From: Verrucomicrobiaceae bacterium E54
GTDB lineage: Bacteria; Verrucomicrobiota; Verrucomicrobiia; Verrucomicrobiales; Akkermansiaceae
Direction of reading: 5' to 3'
Length of the DNA stretch: 64,000 nucleotides
Assembly: GCA_022548915.1 (NCBI GenBank)
Contig: JAKZES010000003.1
Span: 1 to 64,000, forward strand
Positions 24,270 to 32,412 of this stretch are shown here, piece after piece. A program made the position numbers and the translations under genes. The notes beneath the pieces were generated by a model that was not told where the DNA came from, ran no database searches, and saw only the letters and a program-made list of their open reading frames with translations. Positions within the stretch are counted from its first letter, which is position 1. Every line of letters starts with the position of its first letter.

Positions 24270-25478
24270 ATGAACTACCGCGAGTCCATCGACTGGCTGT
24301 TTTCAACCCAGCTCTTCGGGATCAAGCTCGGGCTCGACGGTCCGCGGCGCCTCCTCAAGGAGTTCCTCGCCTATCCCGGGCACCGGACGCGGGTCCTTCA
24401 CGTCGCCGGGACCAACGGCAAGGGTAGTACTTGCGCCATGGCCGAGTCGGTCGCCCGGGCCGGCGGCACGCGCACCGGGCTTTTCACCTCGCCGCACCTG
24501 ATCGACTTCCGCGAGCGGATCCGCGTCTCGGGCGTCGAAATCCCCGAGGAGGAATGTGCCGCCCTGCTGACCGAGTTGAGGGGGATCTGCGAACGCCTCG
24601 ACCCGCATCCGACCTTCTTCGAGATCACGCTGGCCGCGGCGATGCGCTGGTTCCGGGAAAGGGAGTGCGAGCTGATCATCCTCGAAACCGGCATGGGCGG
24701 CCGCCTCGATGCGACCACGGCCGTGCCGGCGGATGTCTGCGCGATCACGCCGATCGGCATGGACCACATGCAGTGGCTGGGGGACACCCTGGAAAAGATC
24801 GCCTTCGAGAAGGCGGGGATCCTGGTGGAAGGGAAGCCGGCGATCTCCGCGCCCCAGCATGATGGAGCGCGCCGCGTGTTGGAGTTGGAGGCGAACGAGC
24901 GGCGGACGCCACTGAGTTTCGTGCCCGTCCCGCTCCGCGGTTATCCGATCGGGCTTCCGGGGGAGCACCAGGCCTGGAACGCGGCGCTGGCGCTCGAATG
25001 CCTGCACGCGCTGGGCTATCCGCTCGACTACGAGACGGTGAGACACGGCCTGGAAACGGTCCGCTGGCCCGGCCGTTTCGAGATTCTGGAATGCGACGAC
25101 GGGAAGGTGGTGCTCGACGGCGCGCACAATCCCGAGGGGGCGGAGGCGCTGGTCCGGACCTGGAAGGAGCGATTCGGAGAGCGCAAGGCGGCGCTGATTT
25201 TCAGTGCGGTCGAATCGAAGGATGTCGCCGGAATCGCGCGCCATCTGGACGGGATTGCTTCCGAGGTTCATCTTTGTCCGATCGACTCGCCACGCGCCCT
25301 TCCGGCCGAGGCGCTGGTGGGGCACTTTTCCCAGGCCTGCCTGCACGAGGATTTTGCCAAGGCGTTCTCGGCGGCGAAGGCGAGCGGGGCACCGGTGCTG
25401 ATCGCCGGTTCGCTGTTCCTGGTCGGGGAGGCCAAGGAGCACCTCGAGGGAGCCCGCCGCGACCGGAGCGCCCAGTGA
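24270..25478 (+). CDS. folC: bifunctional folylpolyglutamate/dihydrofolate synthase
   Basis: A 402-residue Mur-ligase-family enzyme that adds glutamate to dihydropteroate and folates. The ATP loop GTNGKGST lies at about 47-54. SPHLIDFRERIR, ETGMGGRLDATT and the C-terminal DGAHNPEG motif are all present. Start ATG at 24270, 19 bases after accD, indicating one transcript. Nothing unusual in length or motifs. Confidence 0.95.
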   Translation: MNYRESIDWLFSTQLFGIKLGLDGPRRLLKEFLAYPGHRTRVLHVAGTNGKGSTCAMAESVARAGGTRTGLFTSPHLIDFRERIRVSGVEIPEEECAALLTELRGICERLDPHPTFFEITLAAAMRWFRERECELIILETGMGGRLDATTAVPADVCAITPIGMDHMQWLGDTLEKIAFEKAGILVEGKPAISAPQHDGARRVLELEANERRTPLSFVPVPLRGYPIGLPGEHQAWNAALALECLHALGYPLDYETVRHGLETVRWPGRFEILECDDGKVVLDGAHNPEGAEALVRTWKERFGERKAALIFSAVESKDVAGIARHLDGIASEVHLCPIDSPRALPAEALVGHFSQACLHEDFAKAFSAAKASGAPVLIAGSLFLVGEAKEHLEGARRDRSAQ

Positions 25479-25533
25479 AGGAGTTGGATTTGGGTCTTGT
25501 TCCCCGACGGCGGCGAACCGGAGAGTCGAGGCG

Positions 25534-26646
25534 ATGAAACGCGGCGGATGGGTGGTGGTTTTCCTGGTGATGCTGGGAGTTGCCGTGCTGATGGTCCGGC
25601 GGGGTCCGTCGGATGCCGGGCGGGTGGAAGGCGGGGAGCCGGTGCCTTCGGCGGCCCGGCAGGAGAGCGTCGCAGGGCCGGTCGCCCCGGTGATCGACGA
25701 TGCCTTTCGAAGCCTCGATGCGGCCAGGGGGGGCGCCGATGTCCGGCGGATTCTCGCGAGGCTTGAATCGGACCTGTTCGCCATGCCGCCTGCCGAAGCC
25801 TCCCGGGCGATGGTCGATTTTCTGGCGGACGATTCGCGCAATTTCCGGACCGGCCTGTCCTTCACGCTGCGCCCGGATGGGAGCCTGAAGACGGCGCCGG
25901 CCTTGCGCGTGGCCCTGCTCGACTGGCTGGGCCGGATCGATCCAGCGCAGGCCGCGAAGCTGGCGGAGACCGTCCTGGCGGAATCGAACGACCCGGACGA
26001 GTGGGCGGTCTGCCTGAGAAACAAGGCGCTCGGGGATCCGGGACCGGAAACCCGCGACGATCTGGAGCGAAAGGCGATCGAACTCGTGCGGAATCCCGAG
26101 TGGCGCACGAAACCGACCGCCGGGTATCTGGAGGCCTTCGACGTGCTGGTCCACACGCGGGCGACCTCCGCCGTGCCGCTTCTGTCCGAACTGGTGTCCG
26201 ACCGCAGCGAGGCCGGTCGTGCCACGGCCCATGCCGCATTCCTCACGCTCGACCGGCTGGTCCGTTTGGCGCCGGAGGAGACCCTCGGCTGGCTTGCCGG
26301 CGATGCCGCGGTGGCGGCGTCGCGACCGGTGATGCTTGCCCAGCTCATGGCGCGGGCCGACCTGCGGGACGCCGCGCAGCGGAAGGTGGTCGAGGACTAC
26401 CTGCTCGATCCGGCACGGAGTGCCGCCGGGCTCGATGCCTTCGCGGCGATTTTTCCAAACTCGAACTACCCGGTTTCCGACAACCTGCTGACCAGGGTGG
26501 AGATCCCTTCGGGCGCGGAGATGGACGCGCGGGACCGGGCGGCGCGCGAGGTCATCGACGCCTGGCGGCGCGAGGAACGGTTCGGCGCGCTCGGGGACCG
26601 GTTGGGCGCGATCCGTGAGCGCCTCGACGGGTATCTGGATCCGTGA
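25534..26646 (+). CDS. hypothetical protein with N-terminal membrane anchor
   Basis: A 370-residue protein. Residues 5-23 form a hydrophobic signal anchor (GGWVVVFLVMLGVAVLMV). The rest is helical and Ala/Leu/Arg-rich with loosely repeating helix pairs, reminiscent of HEAT-like scaffolds, but no domain is recognised with certainty. It follows folC by 55 bases on the same strand, and two short minus-strand genes converge on its end. Function unknown; it probably faces the periplasm. Confidence 0.65.
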   Translation: MKRGGWVVVFLVMLGVAVLMVRRGPSDAGRVEGGEPVPSAARQESVAGPVAPVIDDAFRSLDAARGGADVRRILARLESDLFAMPPAEASRAMVDFLADDSRNFRTGLSFTLRPDGSLKTAPALRVALLDWLGRIDPAQAAKLAETVLAESNDPDEWAVCLRNKALGDPGPETRDDLERKAIELVRNPEWRTKPTAGYLEAFDVLVHTRATSAVPLLSELVSDRSEAGRATAHAAFLTLDRLVRLAPEETLGWLAGDAAVAASRPVMLAQLMARADLRDAAQRKVVEDYLLDPARSAAGLDAFAAIFPNSNYPVSDNLLTRVEIPSGAEMDARDRAAREVIDAWRREERFGALGDRLGAIRERLDGYLDP

Positions 26647-26650
26647 CCGC

Positions 26651-26875
26651 TCAGTGCCGCCCGGCTTCCTCGATGTACCACTTCTCGACCTTCTCGCGGG
26701 CCCAGGGGGTCTTGCGGAGGAAGGTGAGGCTGGAATTGATGCTGGGATTGTTCTGGAAGCAGCGGACCGGGATCCGGTCGGCCATCGCCTGCCAGCCGTG
26801 GCGCTCGTGCAGCTCGGTGACGATGGCTTTCAGCGTGATCCCGTGAAGGGGATCATTGGGGTGGGCATCACTCAT
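26651..26875 (-). CDS. VF530 family (DUF2132) DNA-binding protein
   Basis: A 74-residue protein matching VF530/DUF2132 across its whole length: DPLHGITLKAIVTELHERHGW, RIPVRCFQNNPSINSSL and KFLRKTPWAR-like text near the end. Family members have a helical fold and have been linked to DNA binding. Its start lies inside the end of the DUF6172 gene (8-base overlap), so the two are one operon. It converges with the hypothetical gene on the plus strand, leaving a gap of only a few bases. Confidence 0.85.
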   Translation of the reverse strand: MSDAHPNDPLHGITLKAIVTELHERHGWQAMADRIPVRCFQNNPSINSSLTFLRKTPWAREKVEKWYIEEAGRH

Positions 26876-27179
26876 CGGTCGCGCTTTCCGGGCCGGGTTT
26901 CTTCGTTCGATATCCCGGCTTGGCGAGGATCTCGATGTAGATGGCGGGCCATTCCTTGCGGGAGGCGTTGTCGATGAGCGCGATGAGCTCCGCGACGTGG
27001 GCCTCGGTGGCGGACTCCGGTTCGGTGCCGACCCGGCAGGCGAAGTCGCAGAAGTCGACGTCCTCGGGAAGCGGTTTGCGGCGCTCGCGTTTGATATACT
27101 TGCGGACGTCGTTCTTGATCGCGGCCACCACCCGCGGAGGCTTGATGCCGGGGACTTCGAGGGGAAAGGACTTCTTCAT
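26868..27179 (-). CDS. DUF6172 family protein
   Basis: A 103-residue soluble protein beginning MKKSFPLEVPGIKPPRVV, with the conserved KRERRKPLPEDVDFCDF and IEILAKPGYR motifs of DUF6172. Function unknown. The family often sits beside VF530 or other small nucleoid-type genes, as here, where it overlaps VF530. Its ATG at 27179 is preceded by a 49-base gap to the spermidine-synthase-like gene on the same strand. Confidence 0.8.
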   Translation of the reverse strand: MKKSFPLEVPGIKPPRVVAAIKNDVRKYIKRERRKPLPEDVDFCDFACRVGTEPESATEAHVAELIALIDNASRKEWPAIYIEILAKPGYRTKKPGPESATDE

Positions 27180-27228
27180 GGCGTGCCTTGTCGCAGGGTC
27201 ATGGCGTTTGTCGAGCCGGGGTGTCGGC

Positions 27229-27915
27229 TCAGTCCCGTTTCTCGGCGAGGTAGATCCGGTGTTCCCGGCGCTTGGCGCGCGGGTGCTTGGCGACCTCCAG
27301 TTCCTCGACGGCGAATCCGCTGCGCCGGAGGTCGCGCAGCAAGCCGGCCTCGACGCCGGCGGACCAGAAGGCGACGCGGCCTCCGGGGCTGAGGGCGCGC
27401 TTGATCACCTGCAGCCCTTCCCGTCCGTAGATGCGGGCGTTGCGCGGCTGGAGCAGGGAGGAGGGGCCGTCGTCGACATCGAGCAGGATGGCGTCGTAGC
27501 GCGGGCCCTTCTTGCCGGCGGCCGCGACGATCCGGTCGTAGACGTCGGCCTCGACGATGCGCGTCCGCGGGTCGGCGAGGATGTCATCGTTGCAGCCGTC
27601 GAGGCATCTGCGGTTCCACTCGATGACCTCGGGCAGCAGCTCGGCGACCTCGACGAGCGCCTTTTCGCCCGTGATTTCCAACGATCGCCGGAGGCTGAAG
27701 CCGAGCCCGAGCCCGCCGATGAGGACCCGGGGGTGGCGCCGCTTGTCGCGGAAGTCGCAGCCACCGTCGGCCAGCAGCAACTCGGAGTGGGTGAGCGTGG
27801 TGCTCATGACCTGGCGGTCATTCATGTAGAGGTAGAATTCGCCGTCGTGGCCGACGAGGCGGAACACGGCACCATCGGGCGCAGTGGTCTGGGCGATGTT
27901 GGTGGTGGGTTTCAT
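27229..27915 (-). CDS. spermidine-synthase-like methyltransferase-fold protein
   Basis: A 228-residue Rossmann-fold protein of the spermine/spermidine synthase superfamily. The nucleotide-binding loop reads LIGGLGLGFSLR. An acidic residue follows in VEVAELLPEVIEWNR, and LLDVDDGP occupies the position of the catalytic/aminopropyl-binding motif. The classic GGGDG signature is altered, and the protein is shorter than true SpeE, so polyamine synthesis is uncertain. Small orphan relatives are widespread and uncharacterised. Start ATG at 27915. Confidence 0.72.
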   Translation of the reverse strand: MKPTTNIAQTTAPDGAVFRLVGHDGEFYLYMNDRQVMSTTLTHSELLLADGGCDFRDKRRHPRVLIGGLGLGFSLRRSLEITGEKALVEVAELLPEVIEWNRRCLDGCNDDILADPRTRIVEADVYDRIVAAAGKKGPRYDAILLDVDDGPSSLLQPRNARIYGREGLQVIKRALSPGGRVAFWSAGVEAGLLRDLRRSGFAVEELEVAKHPRAKRREHRIYLAEKRD

Positions 27916-27952
27916 GGGGGCGGGCCTCGCGGGATTGGTGACTGTGGATTCA

Positions 27953-28095
27953 GAGATGGGAACCGCAGATTTCGCAGATTACGCGGAAAATCAATGAGGT
28001 GGATCGAACCGGATGAGCTCTCTTCAAGTGACTCCTGCCGTATTTCCAGCTCTTTCGAAATCCGCTTAATCTGCGTAATCAGCGGTTCATCGTTC
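27953..28095. repeat. inverted repeat built on an AACCGCAGATT motif
   Basis: GAACCGCAGATTTCGCAGAT (about 27959 onward) faces an imperfect reverse complement containing TTAATCTGCGTAATCAGCGG (about 28066-28085). The arms flank about 65 bases of lower-GC text. This kind of AACCGC-AGATTACGCAGA sequence is found between genes in many genomes of this group. It fills the 211-base gap between the spermidine-synthase-like gene and the FAD oxidoreductase. Confidence 0.65.
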
Positions 28096-28126
28096 CCGTT
28101 TCAGGGTCACGACTGCCCGGGATTGA

Positions 28127-29845
28127 TCACAGCCGTTGCCCTTGCTTCTCGAGCCGCTCCCTGAGCTTGGCGTAAGGGACATCCTGTACCGGCTGATCCG
28201 CGTCAATCGCCATTGCGGCGGCAGTGCCGGCACTCTGTCCGAGGATCATGAAGACCGGCTCCATCCGGATCGAACCGAAGGCGACGTGGGAGGCGGAAAG
28301 GCCGACCGGCACCAGCAGGTTCGTGCACTCCTCCCGTTTCGGGACGATGGAGCGGTAGGCGACGGGGTACGGGCCGTTCTTGCAGGGGTGTCCGAAGCCG
28401 CCCTCGTTGCGGACGGTCGTGTGGCCATTCTCCTCGACCACGACCCGCTGGCAGAAGTGGGAGTCCATGGCATAGGAGGCGAGGCCGACCGAGTCCTCGG
28501 CGATGCGCGTCCGCTCGCAGTCGGCCTGGGTCATGACGTAGTCGGAAACCATGCGCCGCCCCTCGCGGACGTAGAGCTGGTGAGGCCAGTGACCGGTCTC
28601 CTTGAATTCCTCCGGATCGAGTCCGAACTTCCGCACGCGCTCCTGCAGCTTGTCGGGAACCTGCGGATCGTGGGCGAGGAAATACAGCAGCCCGAGTTGG
28701 TAGCTGACGTGGTCCTGGAAGATCTTTTCGCGGAGCTGATAGAGCGCGCGCATGGGCATCGGCAGGCCGCGGCGCGGCTCCGGCAACTTTGAGAAATTGA
28801 CCGGCTCGTAGGTTCCGTCCGGCCAGTGGTGGGCACCATCGACGTGATCCGTCGAGAAGCTTCCGGCGTTGTTCGAGTCGCCATTTCGCATCTGCACCGG
28901 GCCATCGGTCATCGGGCGCGTGGTGTAGTTCAGTGTCCACGTCGGCCGCGGCTCGATGTTCAGGAAGCGCGCAAGCAGGGCGTAGCGGCCCGGGTCGTAT
29001 CCCTGCGGCTTGGGAAAGGGCACCTTGCCCGGCTTGTTGGAGAGATACATGCGGAAGTTGTAGGCCTGGATCCGGTAGTCGCCCTGACCCGGCTTGCCGG
29101 CAGGATCCGAGGCAATCCCCGGCAACAGGCCGGACTCCGGGTCACCGGGATGGACGTAGGGGCTGATCGGCAGCCCGCAGAATTGATAGACGCCCTTCCA
29201 CGATACCTGCTGCCACTGTCCGGCGAGCGATTCGCCGTAGGCACTGCGCGGTTCCCGGCCGACCTGATAGGAAACGCCCGCCGCCGCCATCAGGTCGCCC
29301 TCGTAGGTGCCGTCGATGAACATCCTTGCGCGGATGGTCTCGCCGCCTTCCATCTTCATCGAGACGATCCGGCCGTCCTTGGTTTCCACCGACTCCAGCG
29401 GTGCATTCAGGATCACTTCCACCCCGGCTTCTTCGAGCATCCTGCGGAAGGCCTCCTCGGCCGCCGACGGGCTGAAGTCTTTGATCTTGCCAATGCCCTG
29501 GTAGAACTCGTTGGCCAATCCGCCGATCGACTTCCGGTCGCCGATGTCGGTGGCGGTCAGCCCTCCCGAGGTCAGGCCGCCGACATGGCCATTGAATGAG
29601 ACCAGCACCGCTTTGCGACCCATGCGAGCGGCTTGAATCGCCGCCGTGACACCGGCAGGGGTGCCGCCGTAAGCCGCCACGTCGCATTCCACGGTCCGTG
29701 CTTCCCGAGGCTGCGGTGGACGATAGTAGAAGAGGCCGTTCAGGTGCTGATCCGCCCCGGTCGCCGAGGTGACGGCCGAAAGCGCAAGGATCGCGAAACG
29801 GTGAAGCCAGGCGCGGCAGGGGTTGTGTGATGGGAAGTGTTTCAT
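28127..29845 (-). CDS. secreted FAD-dependent oxidoreductase
   Basis: A 572-residue protein. The track extends the ORF to 30160 through dprA; the ATG at 29845 (MKHFPSHNPCRAWLHRFAILAL) gives a signal peptide and overlaps the dprA stop by four bases, so it is preferred. A dinucleotide-binding region with a degenerate loop (VAAYGGTPAGVTAAIQAARMGRKAV) follows, then GGLTSGGLTATD, FIDGTYEGDLMA and a C-terminal GQSAGTAAAMAID block. Members of this family are abundant in Verrucomicrobia/Planctomycetes and probably oxidise sugars or polyols in the periplasm; the substrate is unknown. Confidence 0.85.
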   Translation of the reverse strand: MKHFPSHNPCRAWLHRFAILALSAVTSATGADQHLNGLFYYRPPQPREARTVECDVAAYGGTPAGVTAAIQAARMGRKAVLVSFNGHVGGLTSGGLTATDIGDRKSIGGLANEFYQGIGKIKDFSPSAAEEAFRRMLEEAGVEVILNAPLESVETKDGRIVSMKMEGGETIRARMFIDGTYEGDLMAAAGVSYQVGREPRSAYGESLAGQWQQVSWKGVYQFCGLPISPYVHPGDPESGLLPGIASDPAGKPGQGDYRIQAYNFRMYLSNKPGKVPFPKPQGYDPGRYALLARFLNIEPRPTWTLNYTTRPMTDGPVQMRNGDSNNAGSFSTDHVDGAHHWPDGTYEPVNFSKLPEPRRGLPMPMRALYQLREKIFQDHVSYQLGLLYFLAHDPQVPDKLQERVRKFGLDPEEFKETGHWPHQLYVREGRRMVSDYVMTQADCERTRIAEDSVGLASYAMDSHFCQRVVVEENGHTTVRNEGGFGHPCKNGPYPVAYRSIVPKREECTNLLVPVGLSASHVAFGSIRMEPVFMILGQSAGTAAAMAIDADQPVQDVPYAKLRERLEKQGQRL

Positions 29846-30954
29846 CGGCGGACGTAGCGGAAACCGGGGAGGGCCTGGACGAGGCGTTTCATTTCGAGCT
29901 TGAGGAGGGTGGCGGTGACGGTCGGGGCGGGGAGGCCGGTGACGTCGATCAGGCGGTCGACGCCGGATTCGTTGTCGCCGAGGGCGTCGAGGACGGTTTG
30001 TTCCTCGGGGGGAAGTTCGGGGGTGTCGGGTGGCCCGACTGAATCCGATGCGGAAGATGCGGACCGAAGTCCGCGCTCCAATCCGAGGCCGCCGAGGTCG
30101 TCGAGGATGTCGCCGGCGTCGGTGACCAGAGTGGCGCCGTCGCGGATGAGGCGGTGGCAACCGGCGGAGGTGGGCTTGTCGATGGGACCGGGAACGGCGT
30201 AGACGGGTCGTCCATACTCGGCGGCGAGATTGGCGGTGATGAGCGAGCCGGACCAGGCGGGCGACTCGGTGACGAGCAGGGCGCGCGACCAGGCGGCGAC
30301 GATGCGGTTGCGCTGGGGAAAGGTCTGCTTGTCCGGCGCGGTGTGGAGCGGGAACTCGGAAACCACCGCGCCGTGGCCGTCGGCGATCATCTCGGCGAGG
30401 CCGAGGTTTTCGGCGGGGAAGATCTTGGCCAGGCCGGAGCCGATCACGGCGACGGTGCGACCGTCCCGGGCCGCGAGCGCCGCTTCGTGGGCGGTGGTGT
30501 CGATGCCCCGGGCAAGTCCGGAGAGGATGGTGTGTCCGGCATCGGCGAGCTGGAAGGAGAGCTTCTTGGTACTGTTTTTCCCGTAGATGGTGGCGCGGCG
30601 GGTGCCGACCACGCCGATGGCATGGCGGTCGCGCGGCAGGACCTCACCCCAGACGTAGAGCAGCACCGGGGCATCGTAGGCCTCGCGCAGCGCGGGCGGG
30701 AAGGCCTCGTCGTCGGGGGTGAGCAGGGACAGTCCGCGCTCCCGCACCTCGCGCAGCTCGGTGGCGGGATCGGTGTGGCTTTCCCACGAGCGCAGGACCT
30801 CGGCGGTTTCGGGGCCGATGCCATCGACGCGGGTGAGCCGGTCCTTCGGTGCGTTGAGGATGGCCTCGGCCGACCCGAAGGCGTCGAGCAGGCGCCGGAT
30901 CCGGACCGGCCCGATCTTCGGCAGGGCATTGAGGGCGACGAGGTGCTCGAGCAT
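29842..30954 (-). CDS. dprA: DNA-processing protein DprA
   Basis: A 370-residue DprA/Smf protein that protects incoming single-stranded DNA and loads RecA during transformation. An N-terminal helix-hairpin-helix region (ALPKIGPVRIRRLL) is followed by the Rossmann-like DprA core (VVGTRRAT, GLARGIDTTAHEAAL, VIGSGL, PQRNRIVAAWS) and a C-terminal winged helix (about 310-370). Between core and winged helix lies a linker encoded by a palindromic REP-like DNA sequence (see repeat at 30059). The stop overlaps the FAD oxidoreductase start (ATGA). Confidence 0.95.
   Translation of the reverse strand: MLEHLVALNALPKIGPVRIRRLLDAFGSAEAILNAPKDRLTRVDGIGPETAEVLRSWESHTDPATELREVRERGLSLLTPDDEAFPPALREAYDAPVLLYVWGEVLPRDRHAIGVVGTRRATIYGKNSTKKLSFQLADAGHTILSGLARGIDTTAHEAALAARDGRTVAVIGSGLAKIFPAENLGLAEMIADGHGAVVSEFPLHTAPDKQTFPQRNRIVAAWSRALLVTESPAWSGSLITANLAAEYGRPVYAVPGPIDKPTSAGCHRLIRDGATLVTDAGDILDDLGGLGLERGLRSASSASDSVGPPDTPELPPEEQTVLDALGDNESGVDRLIDVTGLPAPTVTATLLKLEMKRLVQALPGFRYVRR
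30059..30074. repeat. REP-like palindrome inside dprA
   Basis: GCGGAC-CGAA-GTCCGC is a perfect 6-bp hairpin, with a UUCG loop on the transcribed strand. It lies in the coding sequence for the linker between the DprA core and its C-terminal winged helix. The flanking text (GATGCGGAAGATGC) resembles intergenic REP sequence, suggesting insertion of a repeat into the gene without breaking the frame. Confidence 0.55.
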
Positions 30955-30971
30955 GGGGTGGAAGAAGGTTG

Positions 30972-31045
30972 AACCGCAAAGTCGCCAAGACGCAAAGGCT
31001 CGGGTTGTGAAATTTGGAACTTGGAACTTCGACTTTGGAACTTCG
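30972..31045. repeat. intergenic repeat text upstream of dprA
   Basis: AACCGCAAAGTCGCCAAGAC at 30972 onward, and then TTTGGAACTTGGAACTTCGA with a second TTTGGAACTTCG copy (31013-31045). Such AAGTCGCCAAGACGCAAAG sequences recur between genes in many bacteria of this kind. The 93-base gap between dprA and the DUF2851 gene consists almost entirely of this text, with no clear promoter. Confidence 0.5.
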
Positions 31046-31047
31046 GG

Positions 31048-32412
31048 TCAGCACCACTGCGAGAGCTGTTCCGGGAAGGGACAGTCGTGGCAGTCGGTGA
31101 GGTCTTCGAGACAGAAGTCGTGGTAGATCTGGAGCAGGGCCTGGTGGTGGGCGGCCTTCTTCAGCCACGGCGCGGCCTGGGCCTCGGAGCCGAACAGGCG
31201 GATGGCGCCGCGGCGGACCTTGTCATTGGGGGTGGCGGCCGGCAGTCGGAGGAAGGCCTCCCAGTCGAACCGCGGATCCTCGTGCAGGGCGAGGGGCGCG
31301 AGGTGATTGACGAGCAGTTCGGTGGCGCGTGACTTGCCGAAGAGGGCGACGGGCCTGGCGGAGGGTGCGGAAGAAAGGGTGTGGCGGTGGATCCAGAAGG
31401 GGTCTTCGAGATCGCCGAGGAAGCGGAGCACGGCTTTCGGCGAAAAGGGGCGGCCGAGGGCGTGGCGGCGGTAGGCGGGCCAGGCCCGGACCAGGGCGGC
31501 GAGGGCGGCGACCCGGCGGTGGGGATGGTTGGCGGGGCGCTGGCCGCCGAGCTGCCAGGGGATGGCGTGATCGGTTTCCCAGCGGGCCCGGTGTTTCCAC
31601 CAGGTGTCCCACAGCGACCGCAGCTGGTCGCGGGTGTCGGCGGGGGCCTTCTCGTGGAGGTCGGGCGCGAGAAACCCGGCGACCCCGAAGAGCAGCGCGG
31701 CGGCGGCCCCGGGGTCCTCGCGCAGCGCGGCGAGTGGCAACCGCTGGGCGAGCAGCCGCATCGCCAGCGCATTGGGCCGGTAGCCGAGGGTCTCGGCGGT
31801 GGCCTGGAAAAGGGCGGCGTCGCGACCGTGGGCGTCGGCCGTTTGGAGGAGGCGGGAGCTCTTGAGTCCGGCCCGGTATTCCGCCGCCTCGCGCAGGAGT
31901 GACGCGACCGCACCCTCCGGCATTTCGGCGAGGGGATGAAGGCAGCGTCCCGGCCGGGCGATGGCCACTTCGCGGGCCGGGCGCTGGAGCACCTCCTCGA
32001 GCTGGTCGGGGGCGATCGTGACCCGCGGCACCGCGCGGTGCTCGGCGGTGCGGGTGAAGGTGGCGGCTTCGGGCGAGCGGAAGACGACGTGGAGCACGAC
32101 CTGGTTGAAGGCGGGATCGGCCCCGTGGCCGTGGGCCTCCCAGTCGGTGGCGTGGCAGTCGAGTTCGATGGCGCCCGCGCGGGCCTCGCCGTCGATGGCC
32201 ACCGAGGCATGGAGGAAGTCCGGGCCGGCGGTGCGGTTCCACTCGCCGAATTGTACGATCTTCACCGTAGCTCCATCGGCATCCACGAATTCCCGGCCGA
32301 AGGCGCCGGCGAACCACAGGGCCTGGAGCTCGAGTTCGGAGGGGAGATCGGGGGCGGGGGACTCGGCGACCGCGGCGAGGATCGATTCCCGTAGTTGCGC
32401 GTAGCGGGTCAT
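31048..32412 (-). CDS. DUF2851 family protein
   Basis: A 454-residue protein. The track starts at 33042 in a shadow frame; the ATG at 32412 (MTRYAQLRESILAAV) overlaps the upstream TIGR03790 stop by four bases and is chosen. The N-terminal half carries the family motif (VQFGEWNRTAGPDFLHA, GAIELDCHATDWEAHGH, FNQVVLHVVF). The C-terminus has a Cys-rich end (FCLEDLTDCHDCPFPEQL), which could bind metal. DUF2851 proteins are uncharacterised; the core resembles a nuclease-like fold, but no activity can be claimed. Confidence 0.85.
   Translation of the reverse strand: MTRYAQLRESILAAVAESPAPDLPSELELQALWFAGAFGREFVDADGATVKIVQFGEWNRTAGPDFLHASVAIDGEARAGAIELDCHATDWEAHGHGADPAFNQVVLHVVFRSPEAATFTRTAEHRAVPRVTIAPDQLEEVLQRPAREVAIARPGRCLHPLAEMPEGAVASLLREAAEYRAGLKSSRLLQTADAHGRDAALFQATAETLGYRPNALAMRLLAQRLPLAALREDPGAAAALLFGVAGFLAPDLHEKAPADTRDQLRSLWDTWWKHRARWETDHAIPWQLGGQRPANHPHRRVAALAALVRAWPAYRRHALGRPFSPKAVLRFLGDLEDPFWIHRHTLSSAPSARPVALFGKSRATELLVNHLAPLALHEDPRFDWEAFLRLPAATPNDKVRRGAIRLFGSEAQAAPWLKKAAHHQALLQIYHDFCLEDLTDCHDCPFPEQLSQWC

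Noticed and set aside
28127-30160. 677-residue ORF as full FAD oxidoreductase
   Set aside because: The first 105 residues are a shadow of dprA; the ATG at 29845 overlapping the dprA stop gives a proper signal peptide.
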